DNA of 64,000 nt from an uncultured Paracoccaceae bacterium (GTDB taxonomy: Bacteria > Pseudomonadota > Alphaproteobacteria > Rhodobacterales > Rhodobacteraceae): assembly GCA_947501555.1 (NCBI GenBank), contig CANMWG010000004.1, forward strand, positions 186,001-250,000. Direction: 5' to 3'. Shown here in pieces: positions 33,305 to 42,722 of this stretch (positions are counted from its first letter, which is position 1; every line of letters begins with the position of its first letter). The position numbers were made by a program, and so were the translations under genes. The notes under the pieces are model-generated. The model was not told where the DNA came from, searched no databases, and saw only the letters and a program-made list of their open reading frames with translations.

Positions 33305-33718
33305 GGGACGCGCTGGGCAGGGCCCAATTCGGGAAAGCGTCGTTCCAATTGGAAAGACGCTTGCACATATTTTTACGAAACTTGCTGCGCGCTTGCCTCA
33401 TGCAGATGGTACGGTGATCGTATGGGACGACCTGCCCTGTTCGATACCTGCCGTTCGCGGCACTGGCAAAAAATTGACAAGATGCGGACAAAGCGGTCTT
33501 TGCTCAAATTTGATCCAAAATCTGCTCTATAAATCTATTGAAATTTGCGCTTGAGCATCAATTTGGTCTGTTTTTTCGCCAGCCCTCGTTGAACCCGCTC
33601 AAACGGTGCCATGGGTCGTTAGCTATCTAGTCGCTCGCCTTGCCGCCATGGCTTACAGGTGGGGTTGCCGCCGGCTTGTTATGCGGCGATGGTTGCGGGT
33701 GTTAGGAGCACTAGACAT
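33305..33718. other. 414-bp gap after ptrB with a hairpin
   Basis: A stem-loop AAGCGTC (33335-33341) / GACGCTT (33356-33362), enclosing the self-complementary TTCCAATTGGAA, lies 30 nt after the ptrB stop and may terminate it. From 33470 the sequence is AT-richer. TAGGAG at about 33702 serves the next gene. No other gene supported. Confidence 0.45.
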
Positions 33719-34267
33719 ATGGCGAAGCGTGATGCGTCAGCAAAGTTAAAATACGGGTCTGAGGGTGACCAAGACAGTATAGGTTGGTTTCCCGAACTTG
33801 TTCTTGCATTGCTTTTCACCCCATGGATGCTACTCAGATTTTTATTGTGGCCCAAATTTGAAGGCATTGAAAAAGTTGCGTTAGGTGCGGTTGAATCCGC
33901 TTTACCTTCCGAACAGCGCGCAATTTTTAGAAAGCAAATAGATACTGTCAATTTTGTACAGCGGGGAACAACAAGGAAAGCCACAGAGGCCACATTTTTT
34001 AGGTGGCGGTTGGTGAGGATGCAAACGAGGCGTCTCCCCAAGTTCAACCATGATACAAAGCAATGTGTAATATTCGCGACGGTGAGGTTGCAAATTGATA
34101 GCAAAGAGTTTGTCGCGGACTTTCTATGTTATGAGGGCGTATTGAGCTTTATAATTTTTAATCCGGATCCATACGAACTTTATGATCGCGAGGATTTTGT
34201 AGTGGTAGATGTAGATTTAGAACCAGTCGCAATTGACGATAAGGGAAAATTTCAGGCGTTTGTGTAA
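33719..34267 (+). CDS. Orphan AT-rich hypothetical protein
   Basis: 182 residues from the ATG at 33719 (TAGGAG about 12 nt upstream). An N-terminal basic stretch (KRDASAKLKYG) is followed by one membrane helix (about 27-44, LVLALLFTPWMLLRFLL) and a soluble domain. That domain has a strand-rich pattern ending 'EDFVVVDVDLEPVAID'. Codon usage is clearly more AT-rich than neighbours, and both flanks are 400-460 bp of non-coding sequence. Probably horizontally acquired. No family recognised. Confidence 0.6.
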   Translation: MAKRDASAKLKYGSEGDQDSIGWFPELVLALLFTPWMLLRFLLWPKFEGIEKVALGAVESALPSEQRAIFRKQIDTVNFVQRGTTRKATEATFFRWRLVRMQTRRLPKFNHDTKQCVIFATVRLQIDSKEFVADFLCYEGVLSFIIFNPDPYELYDREDFVVVDVDLEPVAIDDKGKFQAFV

Positions 34268-34727
34268 GCTTGGAGCTGTTGCATAGATTACATCTTAGCT
34301 GAGCCCCAAAACTGTCGGAAGAGGTGGGCACTTCAATACGCTCAACGAGGGCTTCCAACAACACCAGCTGCGCATGTGCGAAGAAATGCCAGCAGTCATT
34401 TGACAATCATCTGTTGGGCATAAAATCTATTGCGGCCATTCGCGGTGACGCAGCATCCGTCAAGAAGGGCTCTTTACGACCTTCGCTGCGAATGGTTCAT
34501 ATGACCGCTATCGTGGTCGCCAGCTGTCAATTCAGCGTTAATGCGGCGGCTTTTGATGCGATTTGGCTCCCGATCAGAACCAAACACAGGGATGGGTGCA
34601 CGAAGCGCGTTAACGCACCACAGCGCGTCGAAATTGTATGTACGCTATATTTACGGGTTCTGTACGGATTGTTCATCCCAAAAACCATTCGAAATCATCG
34701 CGTTAATGGGTTTGCCGCCCGCCAAAG
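34268..34727. other. 460-bp gap between the orphan gene and gyrB
   Basis: A 135-codon plus-strand frame (34324-34731) is present but has no ribosome site and poor composition (many Cys, His, Arg), so I do not call it. The sequence around 34276 (GCTGTTGCATAGATTAC) resembles ends of some insertion sequences, but I find no partner repeat. Probably debris of past insertions. Confidence 0.35.
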
Positions 34728-37142
34728 TTAGAAATCCAAATTTTCCACGTTCAACGCATTGGTCTGGATAAAGTCCCGCCGTGGCTCAACCACATCGCCC
34801 ATCAGCTTGGTGAATAGATCGTCCGCGTCGGCGACATCTTCGACCTTCACTTGCAACAACGTTCGCGCGTCAGGGTCCAACGTGGTTTCCCATAGCTGAT
34901 CTGGGTTCATCTCGCCCAATCCCTTATAACGCTGCAGCGACAGACCCTTTTCGCCTTCTTCCAGGATCGCCTTGAGCAGGTCGAGTGGCCCGTGGATCAC
35001 TTGGTTGCGGTCTTTGCGGATCAGCGTCGCCGGCAGGTTATAGACGTCCTGCAGGCTTTGCGTGAATGTCCCGGTCCGCCGGGCTTCACCGCCGCGCAGC
35101 ATAGGGCCATCCAGCGTGCGGACTTCCTCAACACCGCGCAGCATACGCGCTAGGCGCATGCCCTTATCTTGCGTGATCCGACCTTGCCAGCCGCGTTCCC
35201 ATTCCAGTGCAATCAGGTCGAGCCGTTTGGCCACCCGATCAGCAGTGCCTTGCAAATCATTGTCTACAACGCCCGGCACGAAGGCCCCGGCGATCGCAGC
35301 CTGTTCAAGGATGTGGCGCGGGTAATGTGTTGGAAAGGCTTCCAAAATCCGGCGCAACTGCCGCGCCTCATCCACAACGCGGCGCAGGTCGGCCCCGGCG
35401 ATTTCTTCGCCATTGCCTTGCCGCAGCATCGCGCCGTCGATCCCTTGTTCGATCAGATATTCATCCATCGCGGCCTGATCTTTCAGGTATACTTCGGATT
35501 TACCACGCGCCACTTTGTAAAGCGGCGGCTGGGCGATGTAGAGGTATCCGCCCTCGATCAGTTCGGGCATTTGCCGGAAGAAGAAGGTTAGCAAAAGCGT
35601 CCGGATATGCGCCCCATCGACGTCCGCATCCGTCATGATGATGACCTTATGATAGCGCAACTTGTCGATATTGAATTCGTCACGGCCGATGCCAGTGCCG
35701 AGTGCCATGACAAGGTTGCCGATCTCCTGGCTTCCCAGCATCCGGTCAAACCGGGCACGTTCCACGTTCAGGATTTTACCCTTCAGTGGCAGGATCGCCT
35801 GCGTTCCCCGGTCACGGCCCGTTTGGGCGGAACCACCCGCTGAGTCACCCTCCACCAAGAAGACTTCGGTCTTGGAGGGGTCTTTTTCAGAGCAATCCTT
35901 CAGCTTGGAGGCGTTGAAATTCACATCCATCGCTGACTTACGCCGGATCTCGCGGGCTTTGCGTGCGGCTTCGCGGGCAGCGGCGGCCTCGACAATCTTG
36001 GAGATGATGGCCTTGGCGATGGCTGGATTTTCCTCAAACCATTCGTTCAGCTTTTCACCCATCAGATTTTCGACCGCAGGGCGGACTTCGGAGCTAACCA
36101 GTTTGTCCTTGGTTTGGCTGGAAAATTTCGGGTCCGGAACTTTGACGGACAACACGCAGGTCAGGCCTTCGCGGGCGTCGTCACCTGTCAGAGATACTTT
36201 TTCTTTTTTGGTGATACCCGTCTCTGTCGCGTATTTCGCAATGGCGCGGGTGAGCGCACCTCGAAAACCGGCCATATGCGTGCCGCCGTCGCGCTGCGGG
36301 ATGTTGTTGGTGAAGGGCAGCACCATTTCGTTGTAGCTGTCGTTCCACCACATCGCGACTTCAACGCCGATTTCGTCGCGCTCACCCACAACATAGATCG
36401 GTTCGTCCATCAATGGTGTCTTGGAACGGTCCAGATATTTGACGAATTCCTTGACGCCGCCTTCGTAGAACAGATCTGATTTCAGTGGCTCTGCTGGCCG
36501 CAGGTCTTCCAGAATGATCCGGACGCCAGAGTTCAGGAAGGCCAATTCGCGAAGCCGTTTTTCAAGCGTGCTGAACTCAAAATCACGGTTGCTGAAGGTC
36601 TCGGTTGAGGCAAGGAATGTGACCTCTGTGCCCTTGCGACCATTGGCATCGCCTTCGATGCGCAGATGTTCGGTGGTAAAGCCACCTTCGAACCGGGCGT
36701 AGTGCTCTTTTCCGTCGCGCCAGATGCGCAGCTCTAGGAAATCTGACAGCGCATTTACGACGGATACCCCCACACCGTGCAGGCCGCCCGATACCTTGTA
36801 AGAGTTGCTATCGAACTTACCGCCAGCGTGGAGCTGTGTCATGATAACTTCGGCCGCAGACACGCCTTCTTCCTCATGGATCCCCACCGGAATACCGCGC
36901 CCGTTGTCGCCGACTGTGACCGAGCCGTCACCATTGATCTTGACATAGACATGGTCCGCATGACCGGCCAAAGCCTCATCAATGCCGTTATCGACGACCT
37001 CATACACCATGTGGTGCAGTCCAGACCCATCGTCGGTGTCCCCAATATACATGCCAGGGCGCTTGCGAACCGCCTCTAACCCTTTGAGAACTTTAATTGA
37101 ATCTGCGCCGTAGTCTTCTTGGTTTTGATTATCGTCGGCCAT
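34728..37142 (-). CDS. gyrB: DNA gyrase subunit B
   Basis: 804 residues, full length. The GHKL ATPase domain has 'MVYEVVDNGIDEALAGHAD' and 'DNGRGIPVGIHEEEGVSAAE' with 'GGLHGVGVSVVNALS'. The transducer follows, then the Toprim domain with 'EGDSAGGSAQTGRDRGTQAI' and 'IMTDADVDGAHIRTLLLTFF'. The C-terminal part has the usual 'QRYKGLGEMNPDQLWETT' block. It supercoils DNA with GyrA. An inverted repeat lies 22 nt upstream of its start. The gyrB-dnaN-recF-dnaA neighbourhood is typical, though a lysE and a VOC gene separate gyrB from recF. Confidence 0.98.
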   Translation of the reverse strand: MADDNQNQEDYGADSIKVLKGLEAVRKRPGMYIGDTDDGSGLHHMVYEVVDNGIDEALAGHADHVYVKINGDGSVTVGDNGRGIPVGIHEEEGVSAAEVIMTQLHAGGKFDSNSYKVSGGLHGVGVSVVNALSDFLELRIWRDGKEHYARFEGGFTTEHLRIEGDANGRKGTEVTFLASTETFSNRDFEFSTLEKRLRELAFLNSGVRIILEDLRPAEPLKSDLFYEGGVKEFVKYLDRSKTPLMDEPIYVVGERDEIGVEVAMWWNDSYNEMVLPFTNNIPQRDGGTHMAGFRGALTRAIAKYATETGITKKEKVSLTGDDAREGLTCVLSVKVPDPKFSSQTKDKLVSSEVRPAVENLMGEKLNEWFEENPAIAKAIISKIVEAAAAREAARKAREIRRKSAMDVNFNASKLKDCSEKDPSKTEVFLVEGDSAGGSAQTGRDRGTQAILPLKGKILNVERARFDRMLGSQEIGNLVMALGTGIGRDEFNIDKLRYHKVIIMTDADVDGAHIRTLLLTFFFRQMPELIEGGYLYIAQPPLYKVARGKSEVYLKDQAAMDEYLIEQGIDGAMLRQGNGEEIAGADLRRVVDEARQLRRILEAFPTHYPRHILEQAAIAGAFVPGVVDNDLQGTADRVAKRLDLIALEWERGWQGRITQDKGMRLARMLRGVEEVRTLDGPMLRGGEARRTGTFTQSLQDVYNLPATLIRKDRNQVIHGPLDLLKAILEEGEKGLSLQRYKGLGEMNPDQLWETTLDPDARTLLQVKVEDVADADDLFTKLMGDVVEPRRDFIQTNALNVENLDF

Positions 37143-37163
37143 CGGATTTACCTTATGTCTTTA

Positions 37164-37189
37164 TGCGCAAAATATATGCGTTTTGCGCA
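37164..37189. promoter_or_regulatory. Inverted repeat upstream of gyrB
   Basis: TGCGCAAAA-TATATGCG-TTTTGCGCA is a perfect 9-bp inverted repeat with an 8-nt spacer, ending 22 nt from the gyrB start codon. It could be an operator or a 5'-UTR hairpin. No matching regulator consensus is recognised. Confidence 0.4.
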
Positions 37190-37306
37190 GCAATGTCACG
37201 CAAATGACACAAGATTTTGTGGTTTTCCGGATGCGGGGTAAGACAGCCATCCGGCCGTCACTTGCCTGCACTTTTGCAATGGCACTGGGACCCCGGTTGG
37301 GGCGGC

Positions 37307-37927
37307 TTAGGTCAAGGCAATAACCACCCCGACGCCGATCAAAAGCCAACCGGCCGTGACATTCATCCGCCGCACAGCACCCGGCGATGTCAGCAATCCA
37401 CGCACCCGGTCAACGGAGGCCGCAAGCACCAAGTTTCCCGCCAGTGGTACTACAAAGCTTAGCGTGCAGATCGCGACCATGTCCGGCACAGTCACGGCTG
37501 TCAGATCGAAGAACCCGGGCAAGACGCCCATATAGAACAGCACCGCCTTCGGGTTGCCCAAGATCACCGCCAGTCCGGCCACAAAGCCGGCCCACATGCC
37601 TGGCCGTGTCAGCCTGCTATTGGCGCTGAGCGCGTGCTCCGCGTTCCGGATCAGCAAGACACCCATCACGACGAAGACGACCACTGCCACCCATTGCAAC
37701 ACGTCCATGAAGCCCGCGAATTCCGTCACCAGCCATGTGACCCCCAAGACGGCCACCAGCGGCCAGAAGATATCCCCGATCGCAACCCCCAATGCCAATG
37801 GCAATGCGGCCTGAAACCCGCCTGAAAGCGACCGCGCAAGCAATGCCACCCATACCGGGCCGGGTGTCATGAAGAGGATCAGCAATGCGCCCGCATAAAG
37901 CAGCAGGTCATAGGCGGTGATGGTCAT
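37307..37927 (-). CDS. LysE/RhtB-family exporter
   Basis: 206 residues from the ATG at 37927; the longer frame adds an Arg-rich leader not supported. The start overlaps the upstream VOC stop by 4 nt (ATGA). Six hydrophobic helices, with the family motif 'MTPGPVWVALLARSLSGGFQ' and 'ILGNPKAVLFYMGVLPGFFD'. Such proteins export amino acids or derivatives. Substrate unknown. Confidence 0.88.
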   Translation of the reverse strand: MTITAYDLLLYAGALLILFMTPGPVWVALLARSLSGGFQAALPLALGVAIGDIFWPLVAVLGVTWLVTEFAGFMDVLQWVAVVVFVVMGVLLIRNAEHALSANSRLTRPGMWAGFVAGLAVILGNPKAVLFYMGVLPGFFDLTAVTVPDMVAICTLSFVVPLAGNLVLAASVDRVRGLLTSPGAVRRMNVTAGWLLIGVGVVIALT

Positions 37928-38361
37928 ATTTCGACTGGCTCTAGGGTTAGGCTGCCGTCTGCGTTCAATTCCCAAAATGGGTTATGCGCCACTTCCCAGA
38001 CATGCCCGTCCGGGTCGGCGTAATAGCCCGAATACCCACCCCAAAAGACCTTTTCCGGCGCTTTCAGCACGGTGGCACCTGCGGCAAGCGCAGTGGCAAA
38101 GGCTGCGTCAACATCGGGTTCCGTGTTGAAATTTTGCGCCAAGGTCATTGCGCCTGTGCCCAATGTTGCATCTGGGCGGCCCTGATCCTTGGCCAGTGGG
38201 CCCAAGCCAAAGAACCCCAGCGCCATGCCGTTGATTTGGTAGAACACGACCTCGCCCGGCATTTCACGGGTGGGGACCCAACCCAGCGCGCCATAAAATG
38301 CCTTGGACCGGTCCAGATCGGCCACACCGAGGGTGATCAATGTGACGCGTTGTGGGGTCAT
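37924..38361 (-). CDS. VOC-family glyoxalase-like protein
   Basis: 145 residues. 'VTLITLGVADLDRSKAFYGAL' is the standard first strand-helix. 'VFYQINGMALGFFG' follows, and 'GGYSGYYADPDGHVWEVAHN' (Asp-Pro-Asp-Gly-His) ends the second module. These are the usual marks of glyoxalase/bleomycin-resistance proteins of the YP_-type hypothetical group. It overlaps recF and lysE-type genes by 4 nt at each side, so all three are coupled. Confidence 0.82.
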   Translation of the reverse strand: MTPQRVTLITLGVADLDRSKAFYGALGWVPTREMPGEVVFYQINGMALGFFGLGPLAKDQGRPDATLGTGAMTLAQNFNTEPDVDAAFATALAAGATVLKAPEKVFWGGYSGYYADPDGHVWEVAHNPFWELNADGSLTLEPVEI

Positions 38362-39458
38362 GGCTTTTCCTTTGGTGTCACGATGGATTGTCCTTCGGCC
38401 TCAGTCACTTCGACGTATTGGGCGCGGTCAGCCAACTCGCCAAACAGCTCGGACCCGGTGCCGGTCATGAAGGCCTGTGCGCCCAACCCACAGATTTCGT
38501 CATAAAGTGCCGCGCGCCGAGTGGCGTCTAGATGCGCTGCGACCTCATCCAACAACAAGATTGGCGGTGCACCAAAATCGCGGGCCAGGGCCCGACCATT
38601 GGCCAAGATCAGGCTGATCAGCAGTGCTTTTTGCTCACCGGTCGAACAATCTTTGGCGGGCACGCCCTTTTCAGCAAAGACCGCATCCAGATCAGCGCGA
38701 TGTGGTCCAATCAGGGTGCGTCCAGCGGCCATGTCCCGGTGACGGTTCTCGGCGAGGGCGGATTGCAGATCGTCAGGGATCGGTTCCGCCGCAGTAAGCG
38801 ACAGTGTAGCCGTCGGGAATGCTGTGGTCGCGGCCTGTTGCGCAGCGGTCAGTTCGGCGATTGAAAACTGGCGATTGCGCTGGATCGCGGCGCCTGCTTC
38901 AGCCATCTGGCTTTCGATGGCGGCGTACCAATGCGGATCGCGGACCATGTCCTTTAGAAGCCGGTTGCGTTCACGCATGGCTTTTTCATAACTTAAGACA
39001 GCCTCGGCATGGGTCGACTCAAAGCTAAGCGTGGCGCGATCCAGAAAACGGCGACGCCCTTCGGCACCCTCGATCCACAGACGGTCCATGGCGGGAACCA
39101 ACCACAAAATGCGGGCGATGCGGCCCAGGGCCACTTGTGGCGCGGTCTTGCCATCGATGCGCAGCTGGCGCGCGCTGCCCGCCTCGGCCCATGTTTCCAA
39201 TTCGTGGGTTTGATGTAAGGATTGCAGATGACCGGTGATCTTCCAGCCAAGGGCTTCGGGTCTGCGGGACAGATCATCAGCACCGGCACGGCGCAAACCG
39301 CGGCCCGGCGAAAAGAGTGAGACGGCTTCTAGCAGGTTGGTCTTACCCGCGCCATTGGGTCCAAAAACCGCCACTGGACGCGCGTCGACATCCAAAACCG
39401 CACGTTTATGCGAGCGGAAATGCGACAGCGTCAGCGAGGTGAGCGCAAGCTTTGTCAT
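38358..39458 (-). CDS. recF: DNA replication and repair protein RecF
   Basis: 366 residues. Walker A 'VFGPNGAGKTNLLEAVSLFS' at residues about 30-49, signature 'DCSTGEQKALLISLILANGR' and Walker B 'PPILLLDEVAAHLDATRRAA' define an SMC-like ABC ATPase. RecF loads RecA at single-strand gaps with RecO and RecR. It follows dnaN in the same direction and overlaps the VOC gene by 4 nt. Confidence 0.96.
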   Translation of the reverse strand: MTKLALTSLTLSHFRSHKRAVLDVDARPVAVFGPNGAGKTNLLEAVSLFSPGRGLRRAGADDLSRRPEALGWKITGHLQSLHQTHELETWAEAGSARQLRIDGKTAPQVALGRIARILWLVPAMDRLWIEGAEGRRRFLDRATLSFESTHAEAVLSYEKAMRERNRLLKDMVRDPHWYAAIESQMAEAGAAIQRNRQFSIAELTAAQQAATTAFPTATLSLTAAEPIPDDLQSALAENRHRDMAAGRTLIGPHRADLDAVFAEKGVPAKDCSTGEQKALLISLILANGRALARDFGAPPILLLDEVAAHLDATRRAALYDEICGLGAQAFMTGTGSELFGELADRAQYVEVTEAEGQSIVTPKEKP

Positions 39459-39468
39459 ATGCGGTGCA

Positions 39469-39514
39469 CAGGATTTTCAAAAATCCTGTATCCAAAAATT
39501 TTGTAAATTTTTGG
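39469..39514. repeat. Two tandem hairpins between dnaN and recF
   Basis: CAGGATTTT-CA-AAAATCCTG type hairpin at 39469-39488 and CCAAAAATTT-TGT-AAATTTTTGG at 39492-39514 fill the 61-bp dnaN-recF gap. They may attenuate transcription or set mRNA processing between the two genes. The second stem also reads as a terminator-like AT stem. Confidence 0.5.
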
Positions 39515-39519
39515 CCCCG

Positions 39520-40638
39520 TCACACGCGCATCGGCATGACGACATAAACGGCCGATGTGTCATTGCCTTCACGCATCAATGTTGGGTCACCTGATGAATT
39601 GAACATGAACACCGCGTTTTCGCGGTCTACCTGACTGGCGATTTCCAGCAGATATTTGGCGTTAAAACCAATCTCCAACCGCTCATCATTGTAAGCCACG
39701 GCTAGCTCTTCCTCGGCCGCACCGCTGTCGGGGGCATTGACCGAAAGGACCAACCGGTCCTCATCCAGTGACAGCTTCACTGCGCGTGATCGTTCAGAAG
39801 ACACGGTGGCCACCCGGTCGACGGCCTTGGCGAACTCGCTTGCGTCGACTTCCAACTTGCGCGTGTTCCCTTGCGGGATAACCCGTGTGTAGTCGGGGAA
39901 TGTGCCGTCGATCACCTTAGAGGTCAGCGTAATTTCGGGCGTTGCAAAGCGGATCTTGGTCTCGGACACGGACACCGCGATTTGCATGTCATCGTCGTCC
40001 AATAGCTTGCGCAGCTCGCCCACGGTCTTGCGGGGCACAATCACACCCGCCATCTCAGCCGCTCCATCGGGCAAATCTGCATCAACCCGCGCCAAACGGT
40101 GCCCGTCGGTGGCCACACAGCGCAGAACCTTTCCGCCGTCGGCATCTGAGACGTGCATGTAAACACCGTTCAGGTAATACCGCGTTTCCTCGGTTGAGAT
40201 CGCAAATTTGGATTTGTCGAACAAACGGCGCAGTACAGGCGCCGGGGCCGAGAAATTGGCCGCATATTCCGACGTGGCCATCACCGGGAAATCTTCTTTG
40301 GGCAAGGTCGCCAGAGAAAAGTTCGACCGGCCCGCTTCGATAGACAACCGCCCCGAGGCGCCGTCTTCGGTCAGCGTCACCAAGGCCCCATCGGGCAGTT
40401 TGCGCACAATTTCGTTTAGGGTCACGGCAGCGACGGTTGTCGCGCCGGCCCGTTCAACTTTAGCCGGGGCTTTGTCCACGACCTCAATATCCAGATCTGT
40501 CGCGCGGAAATGCACGTCATCACCTTCGGCTTCGATCAGCACATTTGCCAAGATCGGGATGGTGTTGCGCCGCTCCACGACTGACTGGGCCTGTGCCACT
40601 GCCTTAAGCAGCACGCCGCGTTCAATGCTGAATTTCAT
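39520..40638 (-). CDS. dnaN: DNA polymerase III beta sliding clamp
   Basis: 372 residues from the ATG at 40638, starting 'MKFSIERGVLLKAVAQAQSV'; the 25-residue longer frame is not used. Three clamp domains are visible (RNTIPILANVLIEAEGDDVH in the first). The protein ends 'LMREGNDTSAVYVVMPMRV', the conserved C-terminus including the 'MPMR' motif next to the protein-binding pocket. It is located 125 nt after dnaA and 61 nt before recF. Confidence 0.98.
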   Translation of the reverse strand: MKFSIERGVLLKAVAQAQSVVERRNTIPILANVLIEAEGDDVHFRATDLDIEVVDKAPAKVERAGATTVAAVTLNEIVRKLPDGALVTLTEDGASGRLSIEAGRSNFSLATLPKEDFPVMATSEYAANFSAPAPVLRRLFDKSKFAISTEETRYYLNGVYMHVSDADGGKVLRCVATDGHRLARVDADLPDGAAEMAGVIVPRKTVGELRKLLDDDDMQIAVSVSETKIRFATPEITLTSKVIDGTFPDYTRVIPQGNTRKLEVDASEFAKAVDRVATVSSERSRAVKLSLDEDRLVLSVNAPDSGAAEEELAVAYNDERLEIGFNAKYLLEIASQVDRENAVFMFNSSGDPTLMREGNDTSAVYVVMPMRV

Positions 40639-40763
40639 GTCCCAATGCTCCGCATATCTTGGTGGCCCCCACCGCCGGGACGCAAAATGTACTGCATTTT
40701 CCCGGTGGCTCAAGCGTTTTGTTGGACTGTTGACGATGGACCCTGCGGCGTCAAGCGCTGGCG

Positions 40764-42110
40764 TTATTCCTCAAGCGCGCGGCGCAGCAATTCCAGATCA
40801 TCCGCGATCTGACTATCAAGCGCCTTAAGCTCTTCGATTTTACGCACCCCGTGCATGACTGTGGTGTGATCCCGTCCGCCAAACCGGCGCCCGATCTCGG
40901 GCAAGGAGCGGTTCGTCATGTGCTTGGCCAGATACATCGCCATCTGGCGTGGACGCGCGTAGTTGCGCACCCGCTTGGGTCCGATCATGTCGGACAGGCG
41001 GATATTGTAGTGTTCGGACACTTTACGCTGAATTTCCTCAACCGTGACCTTGCGATCCGAGGCCTTAAGCACATCGGACAAGCAGTCCTGCGTCAATTCC
41101 AGCGTGATTTCGCGACCTACAAGCGAGGCAAAGGCGAACAGCCGGGTCAATGCACCTTCGAGCACACGGACGTTGGTGGTAATCCGGTGCGCCAGGAACT
41201 CCAGCACGCCATTCGAGATTTTGAGATCCGGATATTGCGACGCGTAGACTTCGACCTTGGACTGAAGAACGCCCAACCGCAGTTCGTAGTCTGTCGGGTG
41301 CAGGTCGACGACCAAACCGCATTGCAGACGGGATTTGATCCGTTCTTCCAGATCCTTGATTTCTCCCGGAGCGCGATCCGCTGAGATGATGATTTGCTTT
41401 TGACCGTCCACAAGGGCGTTGAACGTATGAAAGAACTCTTCTTGTGTGCTGTCCTTGCCTGCGATGAATTGGACATCGTCGACCATCAACACATCGACCG
41501 AGCGGAACAGCTGTTTGAAGTCCATCATCTTGCGTTCGCGCAGGGCGGTGATGAACCTGTACATGAATTGTTCTGCGGACAAATACAGCACGTTCAATTC
41601 GGGTGAGCGCTGCTTGAGCTCATGCGCGATGGCATGCATCAAATGGGTCTTACCCAGGCCAACACCACCATAGAGGAACAGCGGATTGAATGTGACCGGG
41701 CCACCTTCGGCGACACGACGGGCGGCTGCATGGGCCAGTTCGTTCGGTTTGCCGACAATGAACGTGTCAAATGTAAAGCGGGCGTCCAGCGGAGAGCCCG
41801 TAATTTCGTCAGCGGTGCTGGCCTTAGCCACCTGACGGGGTGCCGCCGGTTGGGCCGCAGGGCGGGCTTGCCGGGCAACATCAAACTGCAGGCGTTGGAC
41901 ATCTTCGCCGCTCTGTTTGAGGTGATAGATGATCTGGTCACCGAAGTTCTGCGAAACGTAATTCCCGATAAAATTCGTCGGTACATGAAACACCGCAACG
42001 CCACCCGAAAGTTGCGAAAATTCCAATGGTTCAATCCAGCTTGAATAGTTGTTTGCGCCTAATGCGCCTTTGAGTGTTGTGAGTACTCTTGCCCAGTTGT
42101 CGTTCGTCAT
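40764..42110 (-). CDS. dnaA: Chromosomal replication initiator DnaA
   Basis: 448 residues from the ATG at 42110 ('MTNDNWARVLTTLKGAL'). Domain I is about 1-80. The linker is Ala/Pro/Gln-rich. AAA+ domain III has Walker A 'YGGVGLGKTHLMHAIAHELK' and Walker B 'VDVLMVDDVQFIAGKDSTQE'. Domain IV has the HTH signature 'RSLPEIGRRFGGRDHTTVMH'. Family length about 450. The upstream 600 bp shows no DnaA-box cluster, so the origin is not obviously at this gene. Confidence 0.98.
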   Translation of the reverse strand: MTNDNWARVLTTLKGALGANNYSSWIEPLEFSQLSGGVAVFHVPTNFIGNYVSQNFGDQIIYHLKQSGEDVQRLQFDVARQARPAAQPAAPRQVAKASTADEITGSPLDARFTFDTFIVGKPNELAHAAARRVAEGGPVTFNPLFLYGGVGLGKTHLMHAIAHELKQRSPELNVLYLSAEQFMYRFITALRERKMMDFKQLFRSVDVLMVDDVQFIAGKDSTQEEFFHTFNALVDGQKQIIISADRAPGEIKDLEERIKSRLQCGLVVDLHPTDYELRLGVLQSKVEVYASQYPDLKISNGVLEFLAHRITTNVRVLEGALTRLFAFASLVGREITLELTQDCLSDVLKASDRKVTVEEIQRKVSEHYNIRLSDMIGPKRVRNYARPRQMAMYLAKHMTNRSLPEIGRRFGGRDHTTVMHGVRKIEELKALDSQIADDLELLRRALEE

Positions 42111-42660
42111 CTTGTCCCTTTTGTCCCGCTCACCGCGTACGCCTGCCAAAAAAACGGCGCGCCAATTACACGCGAAACAGCCTGTTCCGAGCAAAAAGCA
42201 TCGTTACATTCGAGTAGCCCCACCCGAATGCGATACCCTGTACCAAATCCAAAGGCCAAGACAGCTCCTCACGCCAAAACAACGCGCAAGAAATGCCAAA
42301 TGGCAGAGGTTGGGACAATAAGACAGCAGCAATCCCCGAGGAGCAGACCCCGATTATTGCGCAGACACAAAAACTGTTAGGAAGCGTAGCAATCAGCCAC
42401 TGGCCCCAACACCATTTTGCATGAAGTTAACTATATCAATTTTCAGCACGCTCACGCGTATCAAAACACGTTCATGTGCTGACGATCAGTCAATTTCTCT
42501 TCATGTTCCCCCCGGAACGACGTGAATCGCATGGCTAAGCTAGCAAGGGGTCTGGGGCCGCTTCAACACAACATCGCGCTTGACTCGGTGATTGATGAAA
42601 AAGAATCTATCGGCCCTTTGAAAAACCACGAAAACATGCGCAACTCTGCAACAGGCGGAC
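42111..42660. other. 550-bp gap upstream of dnaA
   Basis: It contains AT-richer stretches (about 42420-42500) that might include the dnaA promoter. I could not find TTATCCACA-type DnaA boxes on either strand by eye, nor any gene. The rpsT terminator sits at its far end. Confidence 0.4.
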
Positions 42661-42689
42661 AAAAAAAGCGCGCCCGTCTGGACGCGCTT
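42661..42689 (-). terminator. Rho-independent terminator of rpsT
   Basis: On the minus strand AAGCGCG-TCCAGACGGG-CGCGCTT is followed by a U-run (complement of A at 42661-42667), 33 nt after the rpsT stop. Confidence 0.85.
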
Positions 42690-42722
42690 ATTAAGCGTTT
42701 TGTGCTGTATATCGCTGGTCGT

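Noticed and set aside
34324..34731. 135-codon plus-strand frame before gyrB
   Set aside because: No ribosome site, unusual Cys/His/Arg-rich composition, and it lies in apparent debris.
42400..42530. AT-rich stretch upstream of dnaA as an origin of replication
   Set aside because: No DnaA boxes found by eye on either strand.
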